Shown here in pieces: positions 56,019 to 64,000 of a DNA stretch of 64,000 nucleotides. Origin of the DNA: Brumimicrobium oceani (GTDB lineage Bacteria; Bacteroidota; Bacteroidia; Flavobacteriales_D; Crocinitomicaceae). Both the position numbers and the translations under genes were made by a program. Numbering within the stretch: position 1 is the first letter of the stretch; every line of letters begins with the position of its first letter. Below the pieces are notes generated by a model, which was given only the letters and a program-made list of their open reading frames with translations, was not told where the DNA came from and did no database searches. Location: contig NZ_QFRJ01000001.1 in the NCBI RefSeq assembly GCF_003143775.1, positions 558,001-622,000 on the forward strand, given 5' to 3'.

Positions 56019-57236
56019 TTATTTTCCTTCAGCTGCAGCGGCATCGGCGCGTTTCTTATACTCTATTGCTTTCTCAGTATTTCCAGCATTTCTATGTACC
56101 TGAAACAATACATTTAATACGCCGGAGTTATTAGGGTCTTGCTTAATGTAAATTTCCAATGGTGCTATTGCGTTTTTATACATTTCTTGACTTCTTGCAC
56201 TTACCTTGTCATAATCAGGATTATTGAAATCCATCTGACTTGCAGTAGTTTTTAGTTTTTCACCTCTTCCTAAATAAAGAACACCTAGGTTATATGCAGC
56301 TTCTGCATATTCAGGGTCAATCTTGATTGCACGCTGTAGGTTGCTTTCCGCCTTAGCATACAACTCCTCTACTTCATCAGATTTTGCTTGGTAACCTTCG
56401 TCTGTAATTTCCATCGCAGCAAAATCTGCATAGGATTTATCTGCGGCAGTTAAATAAATTGAACCCATGTTAGAGAACAACACTTTATTGTTTGGAGATG
56501 ACTTTGCTGCAGCATCAAAATACGCTTCGGCCTTGGCAAGATCGTCATTATCCAGGGCAATATTAACACCTGCTATAGCTAAATCTTCACTTTCAGGAAA
56601 CATTTCAAGTGCTCCAGAAATAAATTCCATCGCTTTTTCCGGCTCACCAGACTTACTCAACGTATCGATGTAGTTTCTTGCAGCAATAATTGCATTGGTT
56701 CTCATAGCTTCACGCTCCTCCTGAATATTCGCAATTTGCTTCACTTGATATGCCCCAGCAAATCCTGCGTAGGCCATCTGATATTTTTTCTGTTTAAACA
56801 TCATTTCACCAACAGAAACAGCTTGACCTACTTTGCGGTTGAAGAATAAATCAACATCAGACTTGTAACGTCTTTTGCTCTCTGTATGCTTGATAGACTG
56901 CTCAATAACATCCAAAATAGAGTCATTTTTGTACACTTCTAAATCTTCAGCTGATGTCAACCCAGCCATTTCAACCAAGCTATAATTAATTACAGCATTG
57001 TAATAATTTGCTTTTGGATCTGTCTTTGTAGATTCATCAGTCATTGCCGGATCAATGTACTTTTTTGCTTCCAACAAATAAGATTTAGCTTTAGTTAAAT
57101 CTTGCTTTTGAAAAGCAGGCTCATATTTTTGAAACTCAAGTGCAGCAGAAACAACGTTGCTATTTTGTGAAAATCCTTGAACACCAACAAAAAGTGATGC
57201 ACAAACGATTCCTAAATTTACTTTATTCAATTTCAT
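56019..57236 (-). CDS. Secreted TPR-repeat protein downstream of gyrA
   Basis: This 405-residue protein has a signal peptide (residues 1-24, ending VQGFSQ) and tetratricopeptide repeats along most of its length: near 200-235 (AMEFISGALEMFPESEDLAI), 235-265, and the canonical one near 304-330 (ESNLQRAIKIDPEYAEAAYNLGVLYLGRG). A final repeat lies near 365-400. It starts 18 bases after the gyrA stop and probably shares its transcript, as I recall for other Flavobacteriia. It probably acts as a periplasmic or outer-membrane scaffold. No enzyme motif is seen. Confidence 0.85.
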   Translation of the reverse strand: MKLNKVNLGIVCASLFVGVQGFSQNSNVVSAALEFQKYEPAFQKQDLTKAKSYLLEAKKYIDPAMTDESTKTDPKANYYNAVINYSLVEMAGLTSAEDLEVYKNDSILDVIEQSIKHTESKRRYKSDVDLFFNRKVGQAVSVGEMMFKQKKYQMAYAGFAGAYQVKQIANIQEEREAMRTNAIIAARNYIDTLSKSGEPEKAMEFISGALEMFPESEDLAIAGVNIALDNDDLAKAEAYFDAAAKSSPNNKVLFSNMGSIYLTAADKSYADFAAMEITDEGYQAKSDEVEELYAKAESNLQRAIKIDPEYAEAAYNLGVLYLGRGEKLKTTASQMDFNNPDYDKVSARSQEMYKNAIAPLEIYIKQDPNNSGVLNVLFQVHRNAGNTEKAIEYKKRADAAAAEGK

Positions 57237-57254
57237 TTTGTCTGTTTTTTATTT

Positions 57255-59843
57255 TTATTCCTCTGTAGTATCATTTTCTGTGCCATTCTCATCGGATTCA
57301 TCAGGTGTATCATTGGCATTATCGTCAGAACCTACTACTTCTTCATCAATAACTTCTTCTTCCAACTCCTCTACTTCGTCTTCTTTAGGAACTTTTGCTA
57401 CAGCTGCAATTTCACCACCTTTAGAAAGGTTGATTACCCTAACACCTTGTGCTGCACGTCCCATCACACGAATTTGATCTACTCTTGAACGAATAGTAAT
57501 TCCACGTTTAGTAATGATCATTAAATCATCTTCGTCTGTTACATTATTAATGGCAATTAAATTACCTGTCTTTTCCGTAACAGAAAGTGTCTTAACTCCT
57601 TTACCTCCGCGATTCGTTACACGATAGATTGGATCTCCAGTTTCTGGATCATTAAAGAATGAACGCTTACCATAGCCGTTTTCAGAAACCACTAAAATAC
57701 TGTTTTCGCTATCTGGCTCTAAACATATCATTCCAATTACTTCATCATCTGAAGTACTCATTGTAACACCTTTCACTCCAATTGAGTTTCTTCCCACTGT
57801 TCTAACAGTTGACTCATTGAAACGAATAGCATAACCAGATTTTTTGGCCAAAATAATTTCCTGTGAACCGTTGGTCAACTTAGCACTCAACAACTCATCA
57901 CCTTCATTAATATTAATGGCATTAATTCCATTTGATCGAGGTCTAGAATATGCTTCCAATTTTGTTTTCTTGATTATACCCTTCTTAGTACACATAACAA
58001 TAAAGTTATTGTCTACGTATTCTTCGTCAGTTAAATCTTGAACGTTAATGTAAGCTTTAATCTTATCATCTTGTTCTATATTAATCAAGTTTTGGATTGC
58101 TCTTCCTTTAGAGGTTTTACTTCCTTCTGGAACTTCAAATACACGCATCCAGAAACATTTACCTTTTTCGGTAAATACCATTAAGTAGTTGTGATTTGTT
58201 GCAACAAAAATTGTCTCTAAGAAATCTTTATCTCTTGTTGTTGAGCCTTTAGAACCCGTTCCTCCTCTATTTTGAACCTTGTACTCACTTAGACTTGTAC
58301 GTTTAATATAACCTGCATGAGAAATAGTCACAACAACTTCGTCATCTGGTATTAAATCCTCAATTCTCATTTCTGAAGCAGAGAACTCAATAGTTGAGCG
58401 ACGATCATCACCGTATTTTTCACGAATATATTCTAGTTCCTCCTTAATAATAGCCATTCTACGAGATTCATTGGCCAAAATGTCTTTAAGGTCTTCAATG
58501 GTTAACATTAATTCAGCGTATTCCGCTCTTAGTTTATCCTGTTCAAGTCCTGTTAACTGTCTCAATCGCATTTCTACAATTGCACGAGACTGAAGCTCTG
58601 ACAATTCAAAACGTTTGATTAAGTTTTCTCTTGCTTCGTCAGGACTACTTGATGCGCGGATGATTTTTATAACTTCATCGATGTTATCAGATGCTATAAT
58701 TAATCCCTCCAATAAATGCGCTCTCTCTTCAGCTTTTCGTAATTCGTATTTTGTTCTTCGAACGATAACTTCATGACGGAAATCAACGAACTTAGCGATC
58801 ATCTCTTTCAAGTTCAACAACTCCGGCCTTCCATCAACCAAACAAATGTTATTAACTGAAAACGAAGTCTGTAACGCAGTATACTTAAACAACTTATTTA
58901 AGACCACATTAGGAATAGCATCTCTTTTCAATTCATAAACTACACGCAGTCCGTTACGGTCAGATTCATCTCGAATATCAGTAATACCCTCGATTTTACC
59001 TTCATTCACCATGTCTGCGGTCTTCTTAATCATGTCCGCTTTGTTCACCTGGTAAGGAATTTCACTAACCACAATATGCTCGCGACCATGTTTATTCTCC
59101 TCTATAATGGCTTTCGCTCGAATAACAATTCGACCTTTTCCAGTTTCAAATGCAGATTTCACACCGTCATAACCATAAATTATACCACCTGTAGGGAAGT
59201 CGGGTGCAGTGATATACTTCATTAAGCCATCCACTTCAATCTCTTTGTCCTCGACATAAGCAATTGTCCCATTGATTACCTCTGTTAGGTTATGAGGTGC
59301 CATATTTGTTGCCATACCCACAGCGATACCACTAGCTCCATTAATCAAGAGGTTAGGTACTTTTGTTGGTAAAACCGTTGGCTCTGTTAAACTATCGTCG
59401 AAATTAGGAATGAAATCGACTGTTTCTTTGTCGAGATCGCCTAACATTTCTTCAGATATTTTCCTTAATCGCGCCTCGGTATATCGCATCGCAGCTGGAC
59501 TATCACCATCCATTGAGCCAAAGTTACCCTGTCCATCCACTAAAGGATAACGTAATGACCAATATTGCGCCATACGAACCATAGTATCATAAACAGAACT
59601 ATCACCATGAGGGTGGTACTTACCAAGTACCTCACCAACGATTCTCGCTGACTTTTTATGTGCTTTATTGGAGTAAACTCCTAAGTCTTGCATTCCGTAG
59701 AGTACACGTCTATGTACTGGTTTAAATCCATCACGTACATCTGGAAGAGCACGCGAAACAATAACTGACATTGAGTAATCAATGTAAGCGGATTTCATTT
59801 CATCTTCGATGTTAATCTTAATGATTCTTTCTCCTTCTGCCAT
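57255..59843 (-). CDS. gyrA: DNA gyrase subunit A
   Basis: This 862-residue subunit breaks and rejoins DNA with Tyr121 ([10 protein letters not shown]). The quinolone-resistance region reads [20 protein letters not shown] (residues 74-93) with Ser82 and Asp86 at the positions that matter in E. coli (83 and 87), both of the sensitive type. The C-terminal six-blade beta-pinwheel has the GyrA box [10 protein letters not shown] near 530-539, in place of QRRGGKG. The last 45 residues are very acidic (Asp/Glu/Asn-rich), a tail common in GyrA. The clpC gene is divergent, with 223 bases between them. Confidence 0.97.
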   Translation of the reverse strand: MAEGERIIKINIEDEMKSAYIDYSMSVIVSRALPDVRDGFKPVHRRVLYGMQDLGVYSNKAHKKSARIVGEVLGKYHPHGDSSVYDTMVRMAQYWSLRYPLVDGQGNFGSMDGDSPAAMRYTEARLRKISEEMLGDLDKETVDFIPNFDDSLTEPTVLPTKVPNLLINGASGIAVGMATNMAPHNLTEVINGTIAYVEDKEIEVDGLMKYITAPDFPTGGIIYGYDGVKSAFETGKGRIVIRAKAIIEENKHGREHIVVSEIPYQVNKADMIKKTADMVNEGKIEGITDIRDESDRNGLRVVYELKRDAIPNVVLNKLFKYTALQTSFSVNNICLVDGRPELLNLKEMIAKFVDFRHEVIVRRTKYELRKAEERAHLLEGLIIASDNIDEVIKIIRASSSPDEARENLIKRFELSELQSRAIVEMRLRQLTGLEQDKLRAEYAELMLTIEDLKDILANESRRMAIIKEELEYIREKYGDDRRSTIEFSASEMRIEDLIPDDEVVVTISHAGYIKRTSLSEYKVQNRGGTGSKGSTTRDKDFLETIFVATNHNYLMVFTEKGKCFWMRVFEVPEGSKTSKGRAIQNLINIEQDDKIKAYINVQDLTDEEYVDNNFIVMCTKKGIIKKTKLEAYSRPRSNGINAININEGDELLSAKLTNGSQEIILAKKSGYAIRFNESTVRTVGRNSIGVKGVTMSTSDDEVIGMICLEPDSENSILVVSENGYGKRSFFNDPETGDPIYRVTNRGGKGVKTLSVTEKTGNLIAINNVTDEDDLMIITKRGITIRSRVDQIRVMGRAAQGVRVINLSKGGEIAAVAKVPKEDEVEELEEEVIDEEVVGSDDNANDTPDESDENGTENDTTEE

Positions 59844-60001
59844 CTTGTCATTTAATTTATTACTGCACGAATGTTGCGTGCGTTTAGAATGCCCGAAAAT
59901 AAGGATTTAAATCAAGTTAGGGGTTATGGTTTTCATAAATTATAAACAAAAATCTGTGAATAATTGTGAAGAACTTAAACCATTATCTTGTTTATTCGTT
60001 T

Positions 60002-60009
60002 TATTTTTG
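60002..60009 (+). promoter_or_regulatory. -7 promoter element of clpC
   Basis: TATTTTTG is an exact TAnnTTTG match 57 bases upstream of the favoured clpC start codon. No good -33 element lies at the usual spacing. Confidence 0.3.
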
Positions 60010-60066
60010 AATGTGTTGTTTTTGGGATAGGATAACAACACAAAATTTATGTATATTCGTAAAACT

Positions 60067-62619
60067 ATGGAAGCAAAATTTTCGCCAAGAGTAAAAGACG
60101 TTATCAATTTCAGTCGTGAGGAAGCCCTTCGATTGGGAAATGATTATATCGGCGTCGAACACCTATTACTTGGCCTAATTCGTGAAGGAGAAGGCTTGGG
60201 CATTCGTGTTTTAAAAGAGTTTAATCTAGACTTAGAACAAATTCGATATCAAATAGAATCGTACCTTAATAAGTCCGCAAATAATTCAGCAAAAGACTTA
60301 ACTAACATACCCTTAGTAAAGCAAGCTGAAAAAGTATTGAAAATAACCTATTTAGAAGCAAAGTTATTTAAAAGTCCAGTAATTGGAACAGAGCATTTAT
60401 TGTTGTCCATTCTAAAAGATGAAAACAATGTTGCATGTAGAACTTTGAATAGATATGGAGTAATTTATGACAACATTAAAGATGAAATTGAAGCTATGTT
60501 AGAAGAAAATAATCCAAGAGCTGAGTTCCCAGGGACCGGTGATGGCGGCGGTGATGCCGGCTTTGCTGGAGGATCTGGACCAACTGGAGGAGCTAGAAAA
60601 GCAGGTGATACCAAATCAAAAACACCTGTGCTTGATAATTTTGGTAGGGATTTAACAAAACTCGCCGAAAATGATCAATTAGACCCTATTGTGGGCCGAG
60701 AAAAAGAAATAGAACGTGTGAGTCAAATCTTATCTCGAAGGAAAAAGAACAATCCTATTCTTATAGGAGAGCCTGGAGTAGGTAAAAGTGCAATTGCAGA
60801 GGGATTGGCCTTAAGAATTGTGCAACGAAAAGTTTCGCGCGTATTATTCGACAAAAGAATTGTGTCGTTAGATTTAGCTTCCCTTGTAGCAGGGACTAAA
60901 TACCGTGGTCAGTTTGAAGAGCGCATGAAAGCCGTGATGGCTGAAATCGAAAAAAATAGAGATGTAATTCTATTTATTGATGAAATTCATACGATTGTTG
61001 GTGCCGGTGGAGCAAGCGGATCTTTGGATGCCTCCAATATGTTCAAACCAGCTTTGGCAAGAGGCGAATTGCAAGCAATTGGAGCAACTACACTGGATGA
61101 ATATCGTCAGCACATTGAAAAAGATGGAGCTTTAGAAAGAAGGTTCCAAAAGGTTTTAGTGGAGCCAACTACTGCGGAGGAAACCATTGAAATATTAAAT
61201 AACATTAAGGAGCGTTACGAAGACCACCACAGCGTTACCTATACACCAGAAGCGATAAAAGCTTGTGTATCTTTAACGGACCGATATATTTCTGACCGCC
61301 ATTTACCAGACAAAGCCATCGATGCTTTAGATGAAGTTGGTTCTCGTGTACACTTAACCAACATCAATGTTCCTAAACAAATCATCGATATCGAAGGTAA
61401 AATTGAAGAAATTAAAGAAAAGAAGAATGACGTAATCAAGTCTCAGCAATATGAAAAGGCTGCAGAATTACGTGATTCGGAAAAGAAACTTCAAGATGAA
61501 TTAGAAGAAGAAAAACTAAAATGGGAAGAGGATACTAAAAACCACAAGGTCACTGTAACAGAAGAAAACGTGGCTGATGTTGTTGCCATGATGACTGGAA
61601 TTCCAGTTCAGCGAATTGCAGAAAAAGAAAGCGGTAAGCTGGCAAAAATGTACGAAGAAGTACGTAGTAAGATAATCGGTCAAGATGAAGCTGTTGCCAA
61701 GGTGGTTAAAGCCATTCAAAGAAACCGAGCAGGACTTAAAGATCCAAACAAACCTATAGGTTCGTTTTTCTTCTTAGGACCAACAGGAGTGGGTAAAACT
61801 TTGTTAACGAAAGTTTTAGCAAAACAAATGTTTGATTCTGAGGAAGCGCTTATCCGTGTAGATATGTCAGAATATATGGAGAAATTCTCCATCTCAAGGT
61901 TAGTTGGAGCACCTCCAGGATATGTAGGTTATGAAGAAGGTGGTCAACTCACAGAAAAAGTGAGAAGAAAGCCCTACTCCATCATCCTATTAGATGAAAT
62001 TGAAAAAGCGCATCCTGATGTTTTCAATATTTTACTTCAAGCATTAGATGAAGGACACATGACGGATGGTCTGGGTCGTAAAATTGATTTTAAAAACACA
62101 ATTATCATCATGACTTCGAATATCGGAGCTCGCCAACTACAAGATTTTGGTACTGGTGTTGGTTTTGGTACTGCAGCACGTTTGTCCTCAACGGAAGATG
62201 ATCAAAAATCAGTAATTCAAAGCGCATTACGCAAGGCATTTTCTCCAGAATTCTTGAATCGTGTGGATGATTTGATTTTATTTAAATCACTTGAAAGAGA
62301 AGATATTCATAAGATTATTGATTTAGAACTGATTCACTTATATAAGAGAATCAATAATTTAGGATACAACATTGAGTTAAATAAAGACGCTAAAGACTTT
62401 ATTGTGGATAAAGGATACGATGCAAAATTTGGGGCTAGGCCTTTAAGCAGAGCAATTCAGAAATACATTGAAGATCCATTAGCAGAACAAATCATCAACG
62501 CTTCAATTAAAGAAGGCGACACCATCAAAATGTCTTTAAATGAGGAAAAGGATGGTCTGTCAACTGAAGTGATTGAGGGAGAAAAGAAGGTGAATGATTC
62601 GAAGGAAGACGAAAAGTGA
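60067..62619 (+). CDS. clpC: ATP-dependent Clp protease ATP-binding subunit ClpC
   Basis: The protein has 850 residues from ATG 60067; an in-frame ATG at 60049 adds six residues, but family members start [13 protein letters not shown]. Two Clp-N repeats occupy residues 1-145, then a Gly-rich linker ([17 protein letters not shown]), AAA-1 with Walker [10 protein letters not shown] near 235 and Walker B LFIDEIH, a UVR/middle coiled coil near 440-485, and AAA-2 with Walker A GPTGVGKT near 571. The protein ends in a charged tail. It unfolds substrates for ClpP and is a general stress chaperone. Stress sites (CtsR) are not expected in this phylum. Confidence 0.95.
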   Translation: MEAKFSPRVKDVINFSREEALRLGNDYIGVEHLLLGLIREGEGLGIRVLKEFNLDLEQIRYQIESYLNKSANNSAKDLTNIPLVKQAEKVLKITYLEAKLFKSPVIGTEHLLLSILKDENNVACRTLNRYGVIYDNIKDEIEAMLEENNPRAEFPGTGDGGGDAGFAGGSGPTGGARKAGDTKSKTPVLDNFGRDLTKLAENDQLDPIVGREKEIERVSQILSRRKKNNPILIGEPGVGKSAIAEGLALRIVQRKVSRVLFDKRIVSLDLASLVAGTKYRGQFEERMKAVMAEIEKNRDVILFIDEIHTIVGAGGASGSLDASNMFKPALARGELQAIGATTLDEYRQHIEKDGALERRFQKVLVEPTTAEETIEILNNIKERYEDHHSVTYTPEAIKACVSLTDRYISDRHLPDKAIDALDEVGSRVHLTNINVPKQIIDIEGKIEEIKEKKNDVIKSQQYEKAAELRDSEKKLQDELEEEKLKWEEDTKNHKVTVTEENVADVVAMMTGIPVQRIAEKESGKLAKMYEEVRSKIIGQDEAVAKVVKAIQRNRAGLKDPNKPIGSFFFLGPTGVGKTLLTKVLAKQMFDSEEALIRVDMSEYMEKFSISRLVGAPPGYVGYEEGGQLTEKVRRKPYSIILLDEIEKAHPDVFNILLQALDEGHMTDGLGRKIDFKNTIIIMTSNIGARQLQDFGTGVGFGTAARLSSTEDDQKSVIQSALRKAFSPEFLNRVDDLILFKSLEREDIHKIIDLELIHLYKRINNLGYNIELNKDAKDFIVDKGYDAKFGARPLSRAIQKYIEDPLAEQIINASIKEGDTIKMSLNEEKDGLSTEVIEGEKKVNDSKEDEK

Positions 62620-62638
62620 TTTTTATAATTAGACTAAT

Positions 62639-62670
62639 AAAGGGAGTGTTCAAATGCTCCCTTTTTTTTA
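62639..62670 (+). terminator. Terminator of clpC
   Basis: AAAGGGAG (62639-62646) pairs with CTCCCTTT (62657-62664) around a 10-base loop and is followed by T residues. An ATG inside this hairpin opens the next reading frame but is too early to be its start. Confidence 0.85.
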
Positions 62671-62680
62671 TTTTAACGGC

Positions 62681-63559
62681 ATGAAAAATATATCCATACT
62701 TTTAATATTTACTGCTTTAATCAGCAATTATTACGCTCAGGTGAATCCAAATTTAGTTCACATTCCTCACGAAGTTTTTGTAAACGATGGGATTACTAGT
62801 TTTGATAAAATTCTTTCTCAGGATGAAACTATTGAAGAAAAAGTTAAGATTCTGCACAGTTATAATGAGCTCGGACATGACTTAACTATACAGACCAATA
62901 GTTTTGAGGAATATTGGAGCAGATACAAATCACTTTGGTTTTACATCACTCTAAAACAAGGTGAGCAACCATTTCTTTTATTTAAAGGCTTGAAAAACGA
63001 TTTGGACGAAAGAGAATACGTTGAAATATTCAATATTGAAAAGCAGAGAAATCAGCGCTCCCTTTTTAGCGATGTTGGGAGATTACTAGCATACAAACTT
63101 CATCCAAAAACGAATGAAGTGATTCTATATATTCATAAATACCCTTGCTGTAAAAGCGCGAGTCACAATGTGTACCGTATTAGAAAAGTTCAGGACAACT
63201 TAAAAGTAAGCGATAGGTTTTTTGTAGGTAGAGATTCTGGAGATATGGTAGGTCCATTTTTCCCAGAAAAGGTATCATTCTCCGACAAGTACCACACACT
63301 TGATGAAAAGACAGCACTGCGCTGGTCACCTGCGGTTGTAAGTGAAAATGCTTTCGAAGATTGGACAGAAAGCAACCTAATGGTTCATTATGAAAAAGGT
63401 GCAGTATACCAAATCCTCCACGAGAAAAACAACTGGCAATTTGTTGTTTTCTTTAACGGAATAGCCGAAGAACAAAGCATGGTATTGAATTATACAAATT
63501 TTAAGAATAAAGGAGTTTATGGATGGATTCAGGTGGTGAATACGACTAAGCATTTGTGA
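62681..63559 (+). CDS. Secreted protein of unknown function
   Basis: The protein has 292 residues from ATG 62681, giving a clean signal peptide (MKNISILLIFTALISNYYAQ). An upstream in-frame ATG at 62654 lies in the clpC terminator and would spoil it. The mature part is mixed alpha/beta with Trp-rich segments (LGHDLTIQTNSFEEYWSRYK and LRWSPAVVSENAFEDWTESN) and a single CC pair (YPCCKSASHNVY). No lipobox, T9SS tail or domain is recognised. It may be periplasmic. Confidence 0.7.
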   Translation: MKNISILLIFTALISNYYAQVNPNLVHIPHEVFVNDGITSFDKILSQDETIEEKVKILHSYNELGHDLTIQTNSFEEYWSRYKSLWFYITLKQGEQPFLLFKGLKNDLDEREYVEIFNIEKQRNQRSLFSDVGRLLAYKLHPKTNEVILYIHKYPCCKSASHNVYRIRKVQDNLKVSDRFFVGRDSGDMVGPFFPEKVSFSDKYHTLDEKTALRWSPAVVSENAFEDWTESNLMVHYEKGAVYQILHEKNNWQFVVFFNGIAEEQSMVLNYTNFKNKGVYGWIQVVNTTKHL

Positions 63560-64000
63560 TTCAGATTGCAGATTCCCCCTACTGTTGTATAGGAATTATC
63601 TTTCATCTGATTTTGGGTCAGTAAACGATTTACTAGAATTACCTTACTTTATTTTGATCTTTTGAATGAGTTTATAAACTCTTCATTGAAGAGAATTTAT
63701 AACGGATTAAGGAAGTAGTATAGAAAATGAATACTGCTTTCTTAAACTGCCCCCATTATAACCTGAAAGAAGGTCAAAGCCCTAGGATAAAAAAGATGAT
63801 AATCCATAGTGAACAATAAAGAGACCATCATTCATAAAGGTTAATTGAATTTGAATAGAACAACGACAAGTTGATATAAGAATCACAATTTTATTTATCA
63901 GAGCGTATAGCTAAGTTCTTTTCTAAAATAGAATTGAATAATCAATTTATCTACAAAACACTGAAAATTGGTAATTCTTAATTTTCCCATCCACTCCAAC
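63560..64000. other. Non-coding end of window
   Basis: No open frame with coding character is present. A 14-base palindrome GAGTTTATAAACTC lies at 63668-63681. I see nothing else in it; a gene starting beyond the window edge may use it as a leader. Confidence 0.4.

Noticed and set aside
57238-57477. Ser-rich plus-strand frame over the end of gyrA
   Set aside because: It is the complement of the acidic GyrA tail and has no homology signal.
60049-60066. Earlier ATG as the start of clpC
   Set aside because: Family proteins begin with [10 protein letters not shown]; the extra MYIRKT has no support.

Overview
The window is chromosomal DNA from a member of the Bacteroidota, most probably order Flavobacteriales. 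The evidence is an AT-rich sequence, two secreted proteins with type IX secretion (T9SS) sorting tails, SprB-type repeats, a GldI-like lipoprotein isomerase, Bacteroidota-style -7 promoter elements (TAnnTTTG), weak Shine-Dalgarno signals and a split transketolase. No rRNA, tRNA, CRISPR array, prophage or intact transposase gene was found. Genus is not resolved. Most of the window is a core genome with short accessory or decayed patches between operons.

Layout. 0-8.7 kb is the most accessory part: a secreted protein cut by the window edge, a frameshifted ORF6N-domain gene, secreted proteins of unknown function, a HAD phosphatase/FAD oxidoreductase pair, a TPR protein, a T9SS cargo protein, and several non-coding repeat elements (4.1 kb, 4.5 kb, 7.0-7.3 kb). 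8.9-15.6 kb holds catalase, a TolC/HlyD/ABC-2 efflux operon read leftward with a Crp-like regulator just upstream of it, and an acyltransferase. 15.8-21.7 kb reads rightward: a BatA-like membrane protein, a dihydroorotase homologue that has lost its metal ligands and a small methyltransferase, then a universal stress protein and a CvfB-like S1 protein. 22-31.5 kb reads leftward: gyrB, then a phosphohexomutase-aroC-dicarboxylate symporter operon, a tandem repeat, and a large AsmA-family protein. 31.5-43 kb is mixed: beta-barrel proteins, an AI-2E family permease, an M61 peptidase, a toxin-antitoxin pair whose toxin has an internal stop, lpdA, a secreted nuclease, a lipocalin and a CLC channel whose 5' end is frameshifted.

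43.1-49.7 kb is one tightly packed leftward operon: prmC, ligA, a 145-aa protein, dapA, an NrnA-like DHH phosphoesterase and two FKBP lipoproteins. 49.8-54.3 kb reads rightward: the two transketolase halves with a secreted von Willebrand A protein between them, then a class III aminotransferase. 54.5-63.6 kb holds a second Crp/Fnr regulator behind an 800-base gap, gyrA with a TPR gene downstream, divergent clpC, and a final secreted protein of unknown function.

Points for a second look: the dihydroorotase homologue without metal ligands in a BatA operon; a repeat present as an empty copy (41.4 kb) and a copy filled by a 165-base palindrome-bearing insertion (7.0 kb); a MITE-like element at 4.5 kb; the toxin gene with a TGA; the vWA gene between transketolase halves; and an Fnr-type palindrome in front of the efflux operon. 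I did not find a clear new defence or mobile system.
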